Notes: generated by a model from the letters alone, not told the origin. A DNA stretch of 64,000 nt from Flavipsychrobacter stenotrophus (GCF_002954265.1 NZ_PPSL01000006.1:124001-188000); one strand, 5' to 3'; counted from the first letter of the stretch, positions 45,226-54,006 are shown. Translations and numbers: made by a program.

Positions 45226-46000
45226 TCAGCTTTTGATTTACAATATTGCCATTTAGGTTGATTCTAATCAGATAAAGACCGCTAGCTAATGTGGCAGTAT
45301 TGAACTGCTTAGTGTTAATACCAGTAGATGCATTCTCCTTGCTGATTACTGCCACTTGCCTTCCAACCATGTCTGCGACATCTACAATTAAACTTCCAGC
45401 TGTTTTTATATCTACAGATATTGTTACATTATTGTTTGCAGGATTAGGGAATACATCAATGCTATTTATATTGTCTGTAATCTCATTAATCCCTGTTGGA
45501 GTACCCATTAATGCAAGAATACTATCCCTCATAGTAGTTGTGTCACTAGTGCTAAAGCTAAGTGTTGAAAACATAACCCTATGATTACTGCCGCCAACTA
45601 AAACTACCGTAGGCATACCGAAGCCACCGTAGCTTGCAACTGCCGTTGCCCCGCTATCCATTGGTGCGTATAATGGCAATGAATTGGAGGTCACCCAAGT
45701 TTGTGAATAAGAACAAGCTGTAGTGTTATTGAAAGGAAAAGCATAGGCTTTTACCATACCGGGGTGCGTGGCGTTGATATTATTAGCCATTGCCTGAATT
45801 TTTTGAGCTGGCGGGGGGCAACTTCCACAGCTTGGCATGTAATAAAATAACACAACTGCTTTTCCTGCATCAAGGTCAGAAAAAAGATGTACAGGATTGC
45901 CATTGCAATCGTTTGTATTAAAATCCAGAGCAGTCTGCGCTTTGGAAGTTGTTGCAGTGAATAAACAAGCTGCAATTGCTACTTGAAAAATCTTTTTCAT
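45212..46000 (-). CDS. T9SS-exported redoxin-like protein
   Basis: 262 residues with a signal peptide (1-21), a thioredoxin-like domain with SCGSC (near residue 58) and a type A sorting domain (DVFPNPANNN to the end). Its CxxC suggests thiol-disulfide or metal-thiol chemistry outside the cell. The same arrangement at 27528-28355 makes two T9SS redoxins in this island. It overlaps the next gene by 14 nt. Confidence 0.82.
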   Translation of the reverse strand: MKKIFQVAIAACLFTATTSKAQTALDFNTNDCNGNPVHLFSDLDAGKAVVLFYYMPSCGSCPPPAQKIQAMANNINATHPGMVKAYAFPFNNTTACSYSQTWVTSNSLPLYAPMDSGATAVASYGGFGMPTVVLVGGSNHRVMFSTLSFSTSDTTTMRDSILALMGTPTGINEITDNINSIDVFPNPANNNVTISVDIKTAGSLIVDVADMVGRQVAVISKENASTGINTKQFNTATLASGLYLIRINLNGNIVNQKLNVIH

Positions 46001-46053
46001 TTTTTAAATTTTGATTGTTATATACTATATTCAATTACGAACTAATGCTAAAC

Positions 46054-46947
46054 TTATTCAACAACTAACTTTTGAGTGTCTGTGCCAACTTCACTATCAA
46101 TTCTTATTATATACACGCCCTTCGATAAACTATTTAGGTCAACTTGAATTTGATTTTTGCCGCTTATTACTGATGGTTGCATAGTTTGTATTAGTTTTCC
46201 GCTTATGTCGTTAACAGATACTTTTATGTTTTGGCTGCTCTTACTCGTGTAATTGATGATAGCAACATTCTTAGCTGGATTGGGGAAGATTGAAAAAGAA
46301 CTACCGCCATTAACTATAGAACTAAAGCCAGTAGGTACCGTTCCGCTAAAAGCTAAATTATCTACATATAAGTAACTACTATTAACGGGTGTAGTGCCGC
46401 TTGCGGAGAGAACAATTATTGCGCTGTCAGGAACCGCACCCGTAAGGTAAGTAAGCGGAATTGTAAAGGTAGCCCAGCTCATAGCCATTCCGGGCAATGC
46501 GTAATCGGTATAAGATATTGTATCACGCATATTCATAGCAGTATTCCATTTAGATAACAGAACAGCTACATGCCCCTGGTCGCTACCATATGCCATATAC
46601 TGCCAACTACCAGTGAGGCTTACAGGGCGAACTATGCTTGCAAAACCTGACTTTGGCTTAATTGTAGCCATGTCAATAATACCGCTCACCGCTACACCCG
46701 GCATTACACCCATACCTGTAACTGTTTTTGATACTAATTTGATATAACTGCTTCCTACAGTTCCGGGAGTTCCTTTCATACATGTATAAGTGGACATGGA
46801 AGAAGTCATTGAATTCAGTTGATCCCATCCTGTAGGAACGTCATAACCACCAGTAGTCGTCCAAGTTTCAAAACCTGCATTGGGAATTTGTGCAGCTAAT
46901 ATGCCACTGAAAAGGATTGCAGTCAATAAAGTTGATATTTTTTTCAT
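46054..46947 (-). CDS. T9SS-exported protein with carbohydrate-binding-like domain
   Basis: 297 residues: a signal peptide (1-19), a beta-sandwich opening NAGFETWTTTGGYDVPTGWDQ (a pattern of PCMD/CBM-like domains in Bacteroidota), then a type A sorting domain (FSIFPNPAKNVA to the end). A ligand cannot be named. It heads the set of four T9SS-type genes leading to the multicopper oxidase. Confidence 0.75.
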   Translation of the reverse strand: MKKISTLLTAILFSGILAAQIPNAGFETWTTTGGYDVPTGWDQLNSMTSSMSTYTCMKGTPGTVGSSYIKLVSKTVTGMGVMPGVAVSGIIDMATIKPKSGFASIVRPVSLTGSWQYMAYGSDQGHVAVLLSKWNTAMNMRDTISYTDYALPGMAMSWATFTIPLTYLTGAVPDSAIIVLSASGTTPVNSSYLYVDNLAFSGTVPTGFSSIVNGGSSFSIFPNPAKNVAIINYTSKSSQNIKVSVNDISGKLIQTMQPSVISGKNQIQVDLNSLSKGVYIIRIDSEVGTDTQKLVVE

Positions 46948-47082
46948 CTTTCTGTTATTTGATTATGATTGAAATAATTTGATAAATGCTAACCACGAGG
47001 TGTTTAGCTGACGCTGGTGAAAAAGGGATAAAACAGCGAAATTCAGGCATGAAAATGCCTGATTACTTATTTACAGTAAATA

Positions 47083-47478
47083 TCAAATTAAAAACTGCCG
47101 AATTTGCAGATAGATGGGAACCGTTCGGACAAACGGTGGAGGGTTTGCTATTGGTACCGCAAAGGAGCAAATTCCGTGAGGTATGCAATTACAAGTGACA
47201 AAATAATAGAATGTAGGTAAAGCATAGAGAGCAAAATGCTTTTCGATAGATATTTTAGCTGAAAAGGACTGTTCCTTTTCTACCTTAACCTTTTCATGTT
47301 TTGTATGGCAGCAACCTTTCTTTTTCTGGGTGCCACCGCAGCAGCATTTACTTTTTTTCTTTTGTCCATTAAAGGCAGAATATTGGAATATTTTGCCACA
47401 AAAATGATATGATATGCTTGCGCCACTAATGTTAGCAGCAAAAAGCATTATAAGCATTATGGCAATAAACTTCTTCAA
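47083..47478 (-). CDS. HYC/CC-type Cys/His-rich small secreted protein (copy 2)
   Basis: 131 residues starting at a TTG (47478). An upstream in-frame stop excludes an earlier ATG, and the resulting MKKFIAIML start is a normal signal peptide. It has YHFCG, KCCCGG, GCCH and NCIPHG clusters, like the protein at 37732. It is likely exported and metal-binding. It stands 135 nt upstream of the T9SS set on the same strand. Confidence 0.7.
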   Translation of the reverse strand: MKKFIAIMLIMLFAANISGASISYHFCGKIFQYSAFNGQKKKSKCCCGGTQKKKGCCHTKHEKVKVEKEQSFSAKISIEKHFALYALPTFYYFVTCNCIPHGICSFAVPIANPPPFVRTVPIYLQIRQFLI

Positions 47479-47636
47479 GGCAGAAAAACTTTGTATTCAA
47501 AACTACCAGTTAATAATAAGAAAACCAAATGTATCTACCGTTGTGCCGGTAAGTATAAAGTGATAATGGCATCTAATTGGATGTAATTCTCTAGCTTGTG
47601 TGCCTCAATAGTATTTTAAGTCTTTGCACAATCGTG

Positions 47637-47996
47637 AAAATTTCAATCTCATATCAAAAATTTGGTTCTATATTACCTTGTTGAGCCTACAATGAGTGGA
47701 CAGATAGGGAAACTGGTGAAGTGTTGAATACTGTAAGTATTATAACCTCTCCTGCAAATCTACTAATGTCCAAAATTCATAATAGTAAGCTAAGGATGCC
47801 ATTCATAGTGGCCCAAGGCGAGTGGGATCAGTGGTTTGATAAAGCAACGGATGTAGAAGCAGTAAAGGCAATGATGCGACCTTACCAAGACGGCATATTA
47901 CAGTCACACGGTATTAGCAAGCTTATTACCTCCAGGAGTGAAAATAGCAATCTACCTAATGTGCAGAATCCATTCAGTAATGATTTATTTGGATAG
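47637..47996 (+). pseudogene. Remnant of a SRAP (YedK/HMCES) DNA-repair gene
   Basis: The translated frame carries the C-terminal half of the SOS-response-associated peptidase family: YNEWTDRETGEVLNTVSIIT, PANLLMSKIHN, LRMPFIV and a late SHGISKL. Residues upstream (KISISYQ) continue the alignment, but a TGA at 47682-47684 interrupts it where a Gly codon is expected. The N-terminus with the catalytic Cys2 is absent. The product is therefore non-functional, and the gene is the only plus-strand coding trace in the island. Confidence 0.7.
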
Positions 47997-48283
47997 TCAA
48001 AATGGTACCACATAAAATGTTTATAGGGTAAATGAGCTATAGTATGGTTGTCAGTCGTCAAACAAATTTTGTGTAATTCTCAAATAAATGGCTTATTACC
48101 ACATTGTAAACCTGCCTTGATTACGTGCGCTTCTACATAAAAGGTTTTTTCTTTGAAGCAGAGTACCACATTTTTAGTTTAATGATAAAAAGTAAAGCCC
48201 CCACGTGTTAGCGTGAGGACTTAGTTACATGCGAACAATTTATAGTGTTTTAATCAAAATCACTTTGGCCGGGTAGTAGCGAC

Positions 48284-48553
48284 CTAATATAATTCATGTA
48301 TAATCTCCCCATGTACCTGATCGACAATATCTTCTATTTGATTAGATGTGATATTCATTACTGACTGCATCTTTTCTATAAATGGTGAACTTTTGCAAAA
48401 CTTGGCTACTTCTCCAATTATACATGTTATCTTTAGATGATTTTGTAGTGGATTATCAGTCTTTTCGTAATTCAATACCTCGCTTAATTTTTCTAAAGTA
48501 AAATTGCGAATTAACTCCTTTAATTCTAATATTTCATTTTCCATTACAAACAT
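48284..48553 (-). CDS. Small hypothetical protein, helical
   Basis: 89 residues (ATG at 48553; MENEIL at 48544 is an alternative start). It is almost wholly helical, with heptad-like Leu spacing in ELKELIRNFTLEKLSEVL. No family was recognised. It lies 5 nt after the lipoprotein gene, so they are one transcript. Confidence 0.6.
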   Translation of the reverse strand: MFVMENEILELKELIRNFTLEKLSEVLNYEKTDNPLQNHLKITCIIGEVAKFCKSSPFIEKMQSVMNITSNQIEDIVDQVHGEIIHELY

Positions 48554-48558
48554 TGAGT

Positions 48559-49074
48559 TTAATGTTTATAATCAAAGTCTCCTGTTGCGGGATATGTAGC
48601 ACCGTTATAAAGCAAGTTAACATTAAATGTCCCCTTTACTTCGCTCCCATTTGACAAGGATACATTTACAGTAGAAAGTGAATCAGAAGTACCGCTATAT
48701 ACTTTTCCACCATCGCCATAATCCGTTACAGTAATATAACAGCCAACTAAGATTGGAGTATTTGAAATACTGTAACCTGTTATATAAGTTCCAAGTGCCG
48801 TAGATATGTCATACTTGTGTGCACTTATAGTTACATCGACTTTATTCAAGTCCAATGATCTTAATCCAAATACAAAAACGTTATTTAGATTTTGTGTATT
48901 AGCTGTAATTGTATTACCAGGCACTGTACCAGTAACACTTACATTATAAGTCTTCCCATTAAATGTAATGTTACATGTACTTGTTGTAACAGAAGGAGTA
49001 ACAGTAGTACTCCCGGAGGGGTGACACGAATACAGTGTCGATAGCAGGCAAACTGCAATGGTGATTTTTTTCAT
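48559..49074 (-). CDS. Lipoprotein of unknown function
   Basis: 171 residues when started at the ATG at 49074 (MKKITIAVCLLSTLYSCHP), which gives a lipobox YSC; the longer reading frame has no signal sequence. The mature part is Ser/Thr/Asn-rich beta sheet. No known family was recognised. Its upstream region carries an unusual set of repeats (49079-49243). Confidence 0.7.
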   Translation of the reverse strand: MKKITIAVCLLSTLYSCHPSGSTTVTPSVTTSTCNITFNGKTYNVSVTGTVPGNTITANTQNLNNVFVFGLRSLDLNKVDVTISAHKYDISTALGTYITGYSISNTPILVGCYITVTDYGDGGKVYSGTSDSLSTVNVSLSNGSEVKGTFNVNLLYNGATYPATGDFDYKH

Positions 49075-49078
49075 GTTT

Positions 49079-49243
49079 GGTAGTATTTGGACATTAATAA
49101 AAATAACGAGGGTGCAAATGAAATTCTCTTGCTGTCCAAGCCCTACCACGGGCCCCAAATACAAAAGACACAAATGCACCCCTTGAGGCACATCATATCT
49201 ATACTTGTATTTGGGGCTGTTAAAATGTGGTAGTATTTGGACA
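49079..49243. repeat. Nested direct and inverted repeats upstream of the lipoprotein gene
   Basis: GGTAGTATTTGGACA occurs at 49079-49093 and again at 49229-49243. Between them GCCCCAAATACAA (49152-49164) is exactly complementary to 49205-49217. A degenerate inverted copy of the 15-mer overlaps 49133-49149 (CTGTCCAAGCCCTACCA). The whole could fold into a large stem-loop or bind a protein at several sites. Confidence 0.65.
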
Positions 49244-49391
49244 GCATAACATAGTATAATGCAAAACTCTATGTTGATTCTTTATTTTTCTATAAGCAGT
49301 CTATTTTTTCACAAATATAATGTACTTATGTTCTAAGTCAAGGTGCCCTTGCACCTTTATTAATTCGTCTATTCATATTTTATAGGTTGGT

Positions 49392-50159
49392 TTAACGGTA
49401 AAATTCTCTGACTTGTAAATCTGGAGGTATTGGCAAAACTTTATCAATCTGTTTGAAGAAGTATGGAGTATCAGTTGCCTTGCATTCGGCAAGTAACTTT
49501 CTGGCCCAATCAGTATTAAACGGCCGTCTACCGGGTCCAGATTCGCCTCCCTGAATAACCCAGGATATCTGCTTCGACTCTAACCATGGCAATAATGTAA
49601 TTTCATCCAGCTGTGGCTCTACTGAAAGAAAGCGTTTTCCATTGACCTGAAGCAACTGAGGAATTAATGTATTTGATGTAGTCTGGCTTACCGGTGAAGT
49701 ACCGAACATAACATTTACCGGTGGATTCACTTTCCATGTCTCCGGAATATACTTATTGACATTACCAGGTCGCTTTGTTAGTAATAAAAACATTAGATTG
49801 GGATACATTCCATCGGATATGTTTTTGAATAGCTGATCTCGTAAGTCGCCAGTATTTTCATTTAGCGCATCACCTTTTTTATCAATTAGTGGCATCGGTT
49901 TTTCGAATATATCGCACATTGACCCAACGAATACCCGATGTATTTCTCCCACTGCTTTTGCCAACTTCTGATATTTAATTAAGTCTGAGAAAGTTGATTG
50001 TATTTTCTTTCGGGGCTTATCATTACCCCAGATGTCGTTGCCCCATCTAACTGCACATGTTTCTGCATAGCAGTTATTGCACCCTTCATGTACCTTTGTG
50101 CAACCGTGCCAGAGGTTTCCTGTATGTTTTGTCCACTCTATAGACGAGTTCTTACCCAT
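49392..50159 (-). CDS. DUF5131 (phage Gp37/Gp68) family protein
   Basis: 255 residues with a CX6CX2C cluster (Cys20, Cys27, Cys30; HGCTKVHEGCNNCYAE) and later motifs FVGSMCDIFEKPMP, FLLLTKRP, GTSPVSQ, LSVEPQL and WVIQGGESGPGRRPF. This matches the Gp37/Gp68 family, common in phages and mobile elements. The three-Cys cluster could hold an Fe-S cluster; a radical-SAM-like role has been suggested but is not settled. It is isolated on the minus strand between the repeat region and the Rep-like gene. Confidence 0.88.
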   Translation of the reverse strand: MGKNSSIEWTKHTGNLWHGCTKVHEGCNNCYAETCAVRWGNDIWGNDKPRKKIQSTFSDLIKYQKLAKAVGEIHRVFVGSMCDIFEKPMPLIDKKGDALNENTGDLRDQLFKNISDGMYPNLMFLLLTKRPGNVNKYIPETWKVNPPVNVMFGTSPVSQTTSNTLIPQLLQVNGKRFLSVEPQLDEITLLPWLESKQISWVIQGGESGPGRRPFNTDWARKLLAECKATDTPYFFKQIDKVLPIPPDLQVREFYR

Positions 50160-50243
50160 TTGTTTTCTTTTTAAAAGTAATGTTTGATAATAAATACAAT
50201 TTGCTTGGGAACATTTTTACCATTTAGGTAAAGGGTAAATTTG

Positions 50244-51191
50244 TTACCCCGCGCATAACTCCCCCCATTCCGACAGTATTAGATTACGTATTTCCCCTTG
50301 TGTATCCTGCCCCCCACATATAGTTGATTGATCCCTGAATTTTGTACGCTGTTTATTAAAGTACTTAGGCCTAGCCTGATGTAGTTGTTGCCAGTAGTCC
50401 CGATACTTACCCATTAATAGGAGTTCCCTCTGAATATCTGTTATACCAATTGTGTCAAGGTTTACTCCTGGTTCACTAATAAGTATATTATCCCACGCCT
50501 TCGTTAAAACTTTACCTAGCGCAGCAACCTTTCTTTTGTTAAGAAGATCAGCAAATGTTGCAATACCAAAAATTGCCATTGGTTGCATTTTAGTATACCT
50601 TACTTCAAACCTCATCAATTGCCTATCTAGTTTGTTTTGCAACCCCTTGTCATAACATTTTATTGAATGTTGAGTGTGTGGGGCGTACCGACCTAATATT
50701 AGACCTGTTGTATCGGGTTTATATTCAATGAAAGGTACTGTACGATGCAGTAATACACTGTTTGCGATATAATTGCTTACTCCAAATGACAAAGGGACGT
50801 TCACCCCGACCTCAATATTTTGTAACTTTAAATCGCTCGGTGACAAACACAACACATCAGAGAGGTGATATACTTCATAACTCAACGCAGAGTTTGGAAA
50901 TTGTTGAAAGTTTACTCCATTAAAATAGTTCTTATGGAAACTTCCTTTTACAAATAAAAGACAGCTTTTTGCTCCTAATATACCCCCGTTAAAATAGTTA
51001 GTCTGTTTAACAGTAAGCGTATATTCTTCAAATTTACATTCGTAGGTATTAACTACTTCACCCACCCTCGAACTGGTGTTTTTTAATTCACCAGTATCAT
51101 CATCTGTGCCTACGTAGAATGTTAAGCCTGTCCTTTTCTTCCACTCCTCAAAATCTGTAATCTCTGCAATTGCCTTAAAGCCGTCAATCAT
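50244..51191 (-). CDS. Possible replication-initiation (Rep)-like protein
   Basis: Using the ATG at 51191 gives 315 residues and a 34-nt gap to the upstream gene; a TTG at 51266 would give 340. The middle has LHRTVPFIEYKPDTTG, IKCYDKGLQ and MRFEVRYTKM, a layout like the Rep_trans/replication-initiation-factor endonucleases of rolling-circle elements (the YDKGLQ and RFEVRY blocks). I could not identify a catalytic Tyr or metal triad with confidence. It is next to the HTH protein and DUF5131, a position usual for a Rep. Confidence 0.5.
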   Translation of the reverse strand: MIDGFKAIAEITDFEEWKKRTGLTFYVGTDDDTGELKNTSSRVGEVVNTYECKFEEYTLTVKQTNYFNGGILGAKSCLLFVKGSFHKNYFNGVNFQQFPNSALSYEVYHLSDVLCLSPSDLKLQNIEVGVNVPLSFGVSNYIANSVLLHRTVPFIEYKPDTTGLILGRYAPHTQHSIKCYDKGLQNKLDRQLMRFEVRYTKMQPMAIFGIATFADLLNKRKVAALGKVLTKAWDNILISEPGVNLDTIGITDIQRELLLMGKYRDYWQQLHQARPKYFNKQRTKFRDQSTICGGQDTQGEIRNLILSEWGELCAG

Positions 51192-51225
51192 ATCAACAGG
51201 TTTAATTGGGGGTTCCTGTTGAATG

Positions 51226-51552
51226 TTATTTTCTGTCTGTTTTCTTGTACTTCTTGAGTGTAACAATTGCCGTAGCTTCAGCCTCTGTTTTATCAGCAGT
51301 TTTAACCTCGTTGCGTAGTAGCCAATGATCCACCTCCTCTCGGTCGAAATAAATCTGCTTACCCATCGGCTTAGAATGCGGCACTAAACCAGCAGCGGTT
51401 AGTTTGTACAAATACGACTTACTTAAACCCGTGTAAGCTGCCACTTCATCAAAAGTCAGTACCGCTTTTACAGATAATAAGGCTTGTTCTATTGAAGTAA
51501 GCCGGCCATTTATCAACTGTAGTTCCTGAAATGCATCAGAATTGTTTTCCAT
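51226..51552 (-). CDS. Excisionase-like helix-turn-helix protein
   Basis: 108 residues. A helical N-terminus (ELQLINGRLTSIEQALL) leads to a HTH_17 winged helix (LTFDEVAAYTGLSKSYLYKLTAAGLVPHSKPMGKQIYFDREEVDHWL), the form used by Xis proteins of tyrosine-recombinase elements. The tail is Lys-rich. It should help direct excision by bending DNA at the ends, where the GGGACAAA repeats lie. It precedes the Rep-like gene. Confidence 0.88.
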   Translation of the reverse strand: MENNSDAFQELQLINGRLTSIEQALLSVKAVLTFDEVAAYTGLSKSYLYKLTAAGLVPHSKPMGKQIYFDREEVDHWLLRNEVKTADKTEAEATAIVTLKKYKKTDRK

Positions 51553-51770
51553 TTTTTATAGTTCACAAATTAAAAATGGACATTGCGCAATGTCATCACC
51601 TCATTTAAAGTGACAATGCAAATTTTGAACTTATTATTCACTAAGGGAAAAAAGGGGAAGATGTCGAAACGGCTAAAACCCTTTACCAATAAGGGTTTCA
51701 GTTTAAACACAAACTAAATAAGGGGAATATCAGGGTGGAAGAAGGTGGATAATATAGGGAAGATTAGAGG

Positions 51771-52754
51771 CTAATCTTTACCATTTAATTTCGGTACAGC
51801 TATTTTATAGTTAATAAATCTCTTATCATGCTTTGTTAAAATAAATTTTTTAACACTCGCAGCAAGCGTAGTGTCATATCTTTTTTCGATAAACCGCCGA
51901 TACAAAGGGAAATTATTAAGAGTGCTTCTATTATGAAACTGGCTCTTAAAGTACCCATGCTCAGATAGAACATGTATCAGGACAATTAATTTTAATTTAT
52001 TACCCTTTTTATCTAAAAACTTATGATTGATATCAATTACGCCCTCATCTAATAGTCCTTCCTCTACTTCCAAAAAAGTTGGGATGGCTCTCGGTATAAA
52101 CACATCTTCGAGGTTGTCAAGATTATGGGGTGCATTAAATTTTGCACTCATCTTTTTATCAATATTCGCTGCTTTCTTTGCGCCATTAATTTTAATTTGA
52201 TTAGCTCTGCTCATAGCATCGCTGACTTTCTGTACTCTGATTGCTGTTTGTTTATATTTGTCGTATTTGAAATTAATATGGCGTGTAAATTTCCTTTTAA
52301 AATATCCAAGGACTAGCAAATACTGCTTTTTTGCGGCATTTTTCTCTAGTTCAATTAATCCTGATTTTACTATTGAAAATGCAAAAGCTACAAGGTCACG
52401 TTTTCTAGCATCAGTAGGATTTTCCAAATCCTGGAACGACAAGGTAATTATGCTGTCCAATAACCTGCATACAGCTCGTCCTTCAATTGGTAAATTATCC
52501 CCTTCGTAACGTAATTTTTCGAAGTCATATTCCCAACAATATTCAACGAGCGAGACATTTACATTTTTAGGATCAGTATTGTCTTTACGACTATCTGGGT
52601 CGTAACCGTTAACCTGACCAGTTATAACCCTAACCAATCTCTTTGATTTAGGGTTATAACCTACTTCAGATTTAAACATTTTCGACATAGCTGAGAACCA
52701 TTCGCTATTCATTCTGCCGACGATAGATAAAATTTCCTCTTCAAATGACATCAT
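51771..52754 (-). CDS. Hypothetical protein translationally coupled to the integrase
   Basis: 327 residues. The start ATG at 52754 lies inside the integrase stop (ATGA overlap), and a second Met follows one codon later. The protein is mostly helical with a Lys-rich middle (KKQYLLVLGYFKRKF) and a C-terminal LSEHGYFKSQFHNRSTLNNFPLYRRFIEKRYD. Proteins like this recur next to tyrosine integrases in Bacteroidota elements. Function is unknown; a role in integration is suggested by the coupling only. Confidence 0.65.
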   Translation of the reverse strand: MMSFEEEILSIVGRMNSEWFSAMSKMFKSEVGYNPKSKRLVRVITGQVNGYDPDSRKDNTDPKNVNVSLVEYCWEYDFEKLRYEGDNLPIEGRAVCRLLDSIITLSFQDLENPTDARKRDLVAFAFSIVKSGLIELEKNAAKKQYLLVLGYFKRKFTRHINFKYDKYKQTAIRVQKVSDAMSRANQIKINGAKKAANIDKKMSAKFNAPHNLDNLEDVFIPRAIPTFLEVEEGLLDEGVIDINHKFLDKKGNKLKLIVLIHVLSEHGYFKSQFHNRSTLNNFPLYRRFIEKRYDTTLAASVKKFILTKHDKRFINYKIAVPKLNGKD

Positions 52755-53824
52755 AATTCCAGTTGTGGTAAGCTATTTACAGCATTTCTTTTTAATTCTT
52801 CTGCAACTCTTGCATATCTAAGTACATATTTTAAGCTAGAATGCCCCAATAATTTAGCTACTATCATGACATCTACACCATTATATATCAAATTTGTTGC
52901 AAATGTATGGCGCGCACAATGCCAGGTCACGTGCTTACCAATCTCGGCAGCATTTACCCAGTTTTTCAGTAATTTAAGAGCCCCGGTGGGGGATGGTAAA
53001 GAAAATATTATTTCGTTGGGCTCTAAAGGTTCTGGCAATAAAGCCTGTGCAGTTTTGTTTAATTGGACAACTGTCTCAGTATTAGTCTTAGCTCTATTCT
53101 TTGTTAATACGCCATTGCGAAGATTGATATTTTTCCATCGCAACTCTTTTACGTCAATCCAGGCAAGACCTGTATGACAACAGAAAAGAAATGAATTGCG
53201 AACCTGTTGATTTGATATTGGCGTTTTGGATAGAATCTGTATCTCCTCGCTCGTTAATACTGATTTAATTAAACTTTCATCACGCTTAATAGTTACCTCT
53301 TCAGCGGGATTACTAAGTATGATCTTGTCCCGATGTGCATTCTTAATCATCTTTTTAAAACGCTTGAAGTAACTACTCGCTCCTTCACCTTCAGATGTGT
53401 CCATTAAATATTCAGAGAATTTATAAACGATAGACTCCGTAAGTTGCCTCATTGTGAGACTTTTAATTCCTTCATTTTTCATAAAGGTTTGGAACCGCTT
53501 ACATACACCTTCCATATTACGCTTATCCTTCTTGGTATAATTAGAAATGTAGTTTTCAAAATATTCTATGAAATCAACATTACCTTTAAAAGATGCTACC
53601 ACATCATAACTAAGGCTGATTATTTCCTGCTCCCTCTTTACTCTAATATTCTCAGCAAGCTCTTTTATTTCCTTATTCCTCTTCCTATCTGCTACGGTTG
53701 TGGCATTTGTAACTAACCTACAATTCTCTAAATTTTCTTTATGTCGTTTACCATTCTGATATACATCCAGATATAAGGCTGTAAGACCATTAGCCAGGGG
53801 CTTCTTTCGTATTGTAACGCTCAT
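52751..53824 (-). CDS. Tyrosine recombinase (integrase) of the island
   Basis: 357 residues with an N-terminal arm-binding domain (VTIRKKPLANGLTALYLDVYQ), a core-binding SAM-like domain, and a catalytic domain. Visible catalytic residues are Lys in RAKTNTE, HCARH (His-x-x-Arg, near 301), LGHSS and the nucleophile Tyr in YVLRYAR (near 335). The box where Arg I is usual reads TGLAWIDV, with Ala at that point, as in several Bacteroidota (IntDOT-like) recombinases. It should integrate at the 18-bp core in tRNA-Leu, 180 nt away. It is the first gene of an operon with the coupled hypothetical protein. Confidence 0.95.
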   Translation of the reverse strand: MSVTIRKKPLANGLTALYLDVYQNGKRHKENLENCRLVTNATTVADRKRNKEIKELAENIRVKREQEIISLSYDVVASFKGNVDFIEYFENYISNYTKKDKRNMEGVCKRFQTFMKNEGIKSLTMRQLTESIVYKFSEYLMDTSEGEGASSYFKRFKKMIKNAHRDKIILSNPAEEVTIKRDESLIKSVLTSEEIQILSKTPISNQQVRNSFLFCCHTGLAWIDVKELRWKNINLRNGVLTKNRAKTNTETVVQLNKTAQALLPEPLEPNEIIFSLPSPTGALKLLKNWVNAAEIGKHVTWHCARHTFATNLIYNGVDVMIVAKLLGHSSLKYVLRYARVAEELKRNAVNSLPQLEL

Positions 53825-53887
53825 GATTGTCTTTGTTTTCCTTTGGTTAGATAAAATTAGCTAAATGACAAATGTTCCCCAACAACG

Positions 53888-53909
53888 GGGGACAAATGAG
53901 GGACAAAAA
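53888..53909 (+). repeat. Right subterminal repeat, two GGGACAAA units
   Basis: Nearly identical (21 of 22) and in the same orientation as 23352-23373. It lies about 95 nt inside the right end and about 65 nt upstream of the integrase start. A short inverted element (TTCCCC-AACAAC-GGGG) adjoins it. Confidence 0.6.
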
Positions 53910-53982
53910 TTGTGTTAAAGTAAGAAAATAAAGAAATACCAAAAGAAAGAAAGTGTTGATTTTACTGGGTTTCAGGCATAAA

Positions 53983-54006
53983 AAAACCACCCCTAAAGGT
54001 GGTTTT
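53983..54006 (-). terminator. Island-borne terminator for tRNA-Leu
   Basis: A 9-bp perfect stem (AAAACCACC/GGTGGTTTT) with a 6-nt loop begins 2 nt past the tRNA-Leu 3' end on the minus strand and ends in a T-run. It lies inside the island, replacing the chromosomal terminator now at 23232-23263. Confidence 0.8.

Noticed and set aside
47721-47996. Intact small gene on the plus strand
   Set aside because: It lacks the N-terminus of SRAP proteins and the upstream in-frame TGA shows decay, so it was called a pseudogene.
51676-51698. Hairpin AAACCCTT/AAGGGTTT as terminator
   Set aside because: The stem is short and no T-run follows on the relevant strand.
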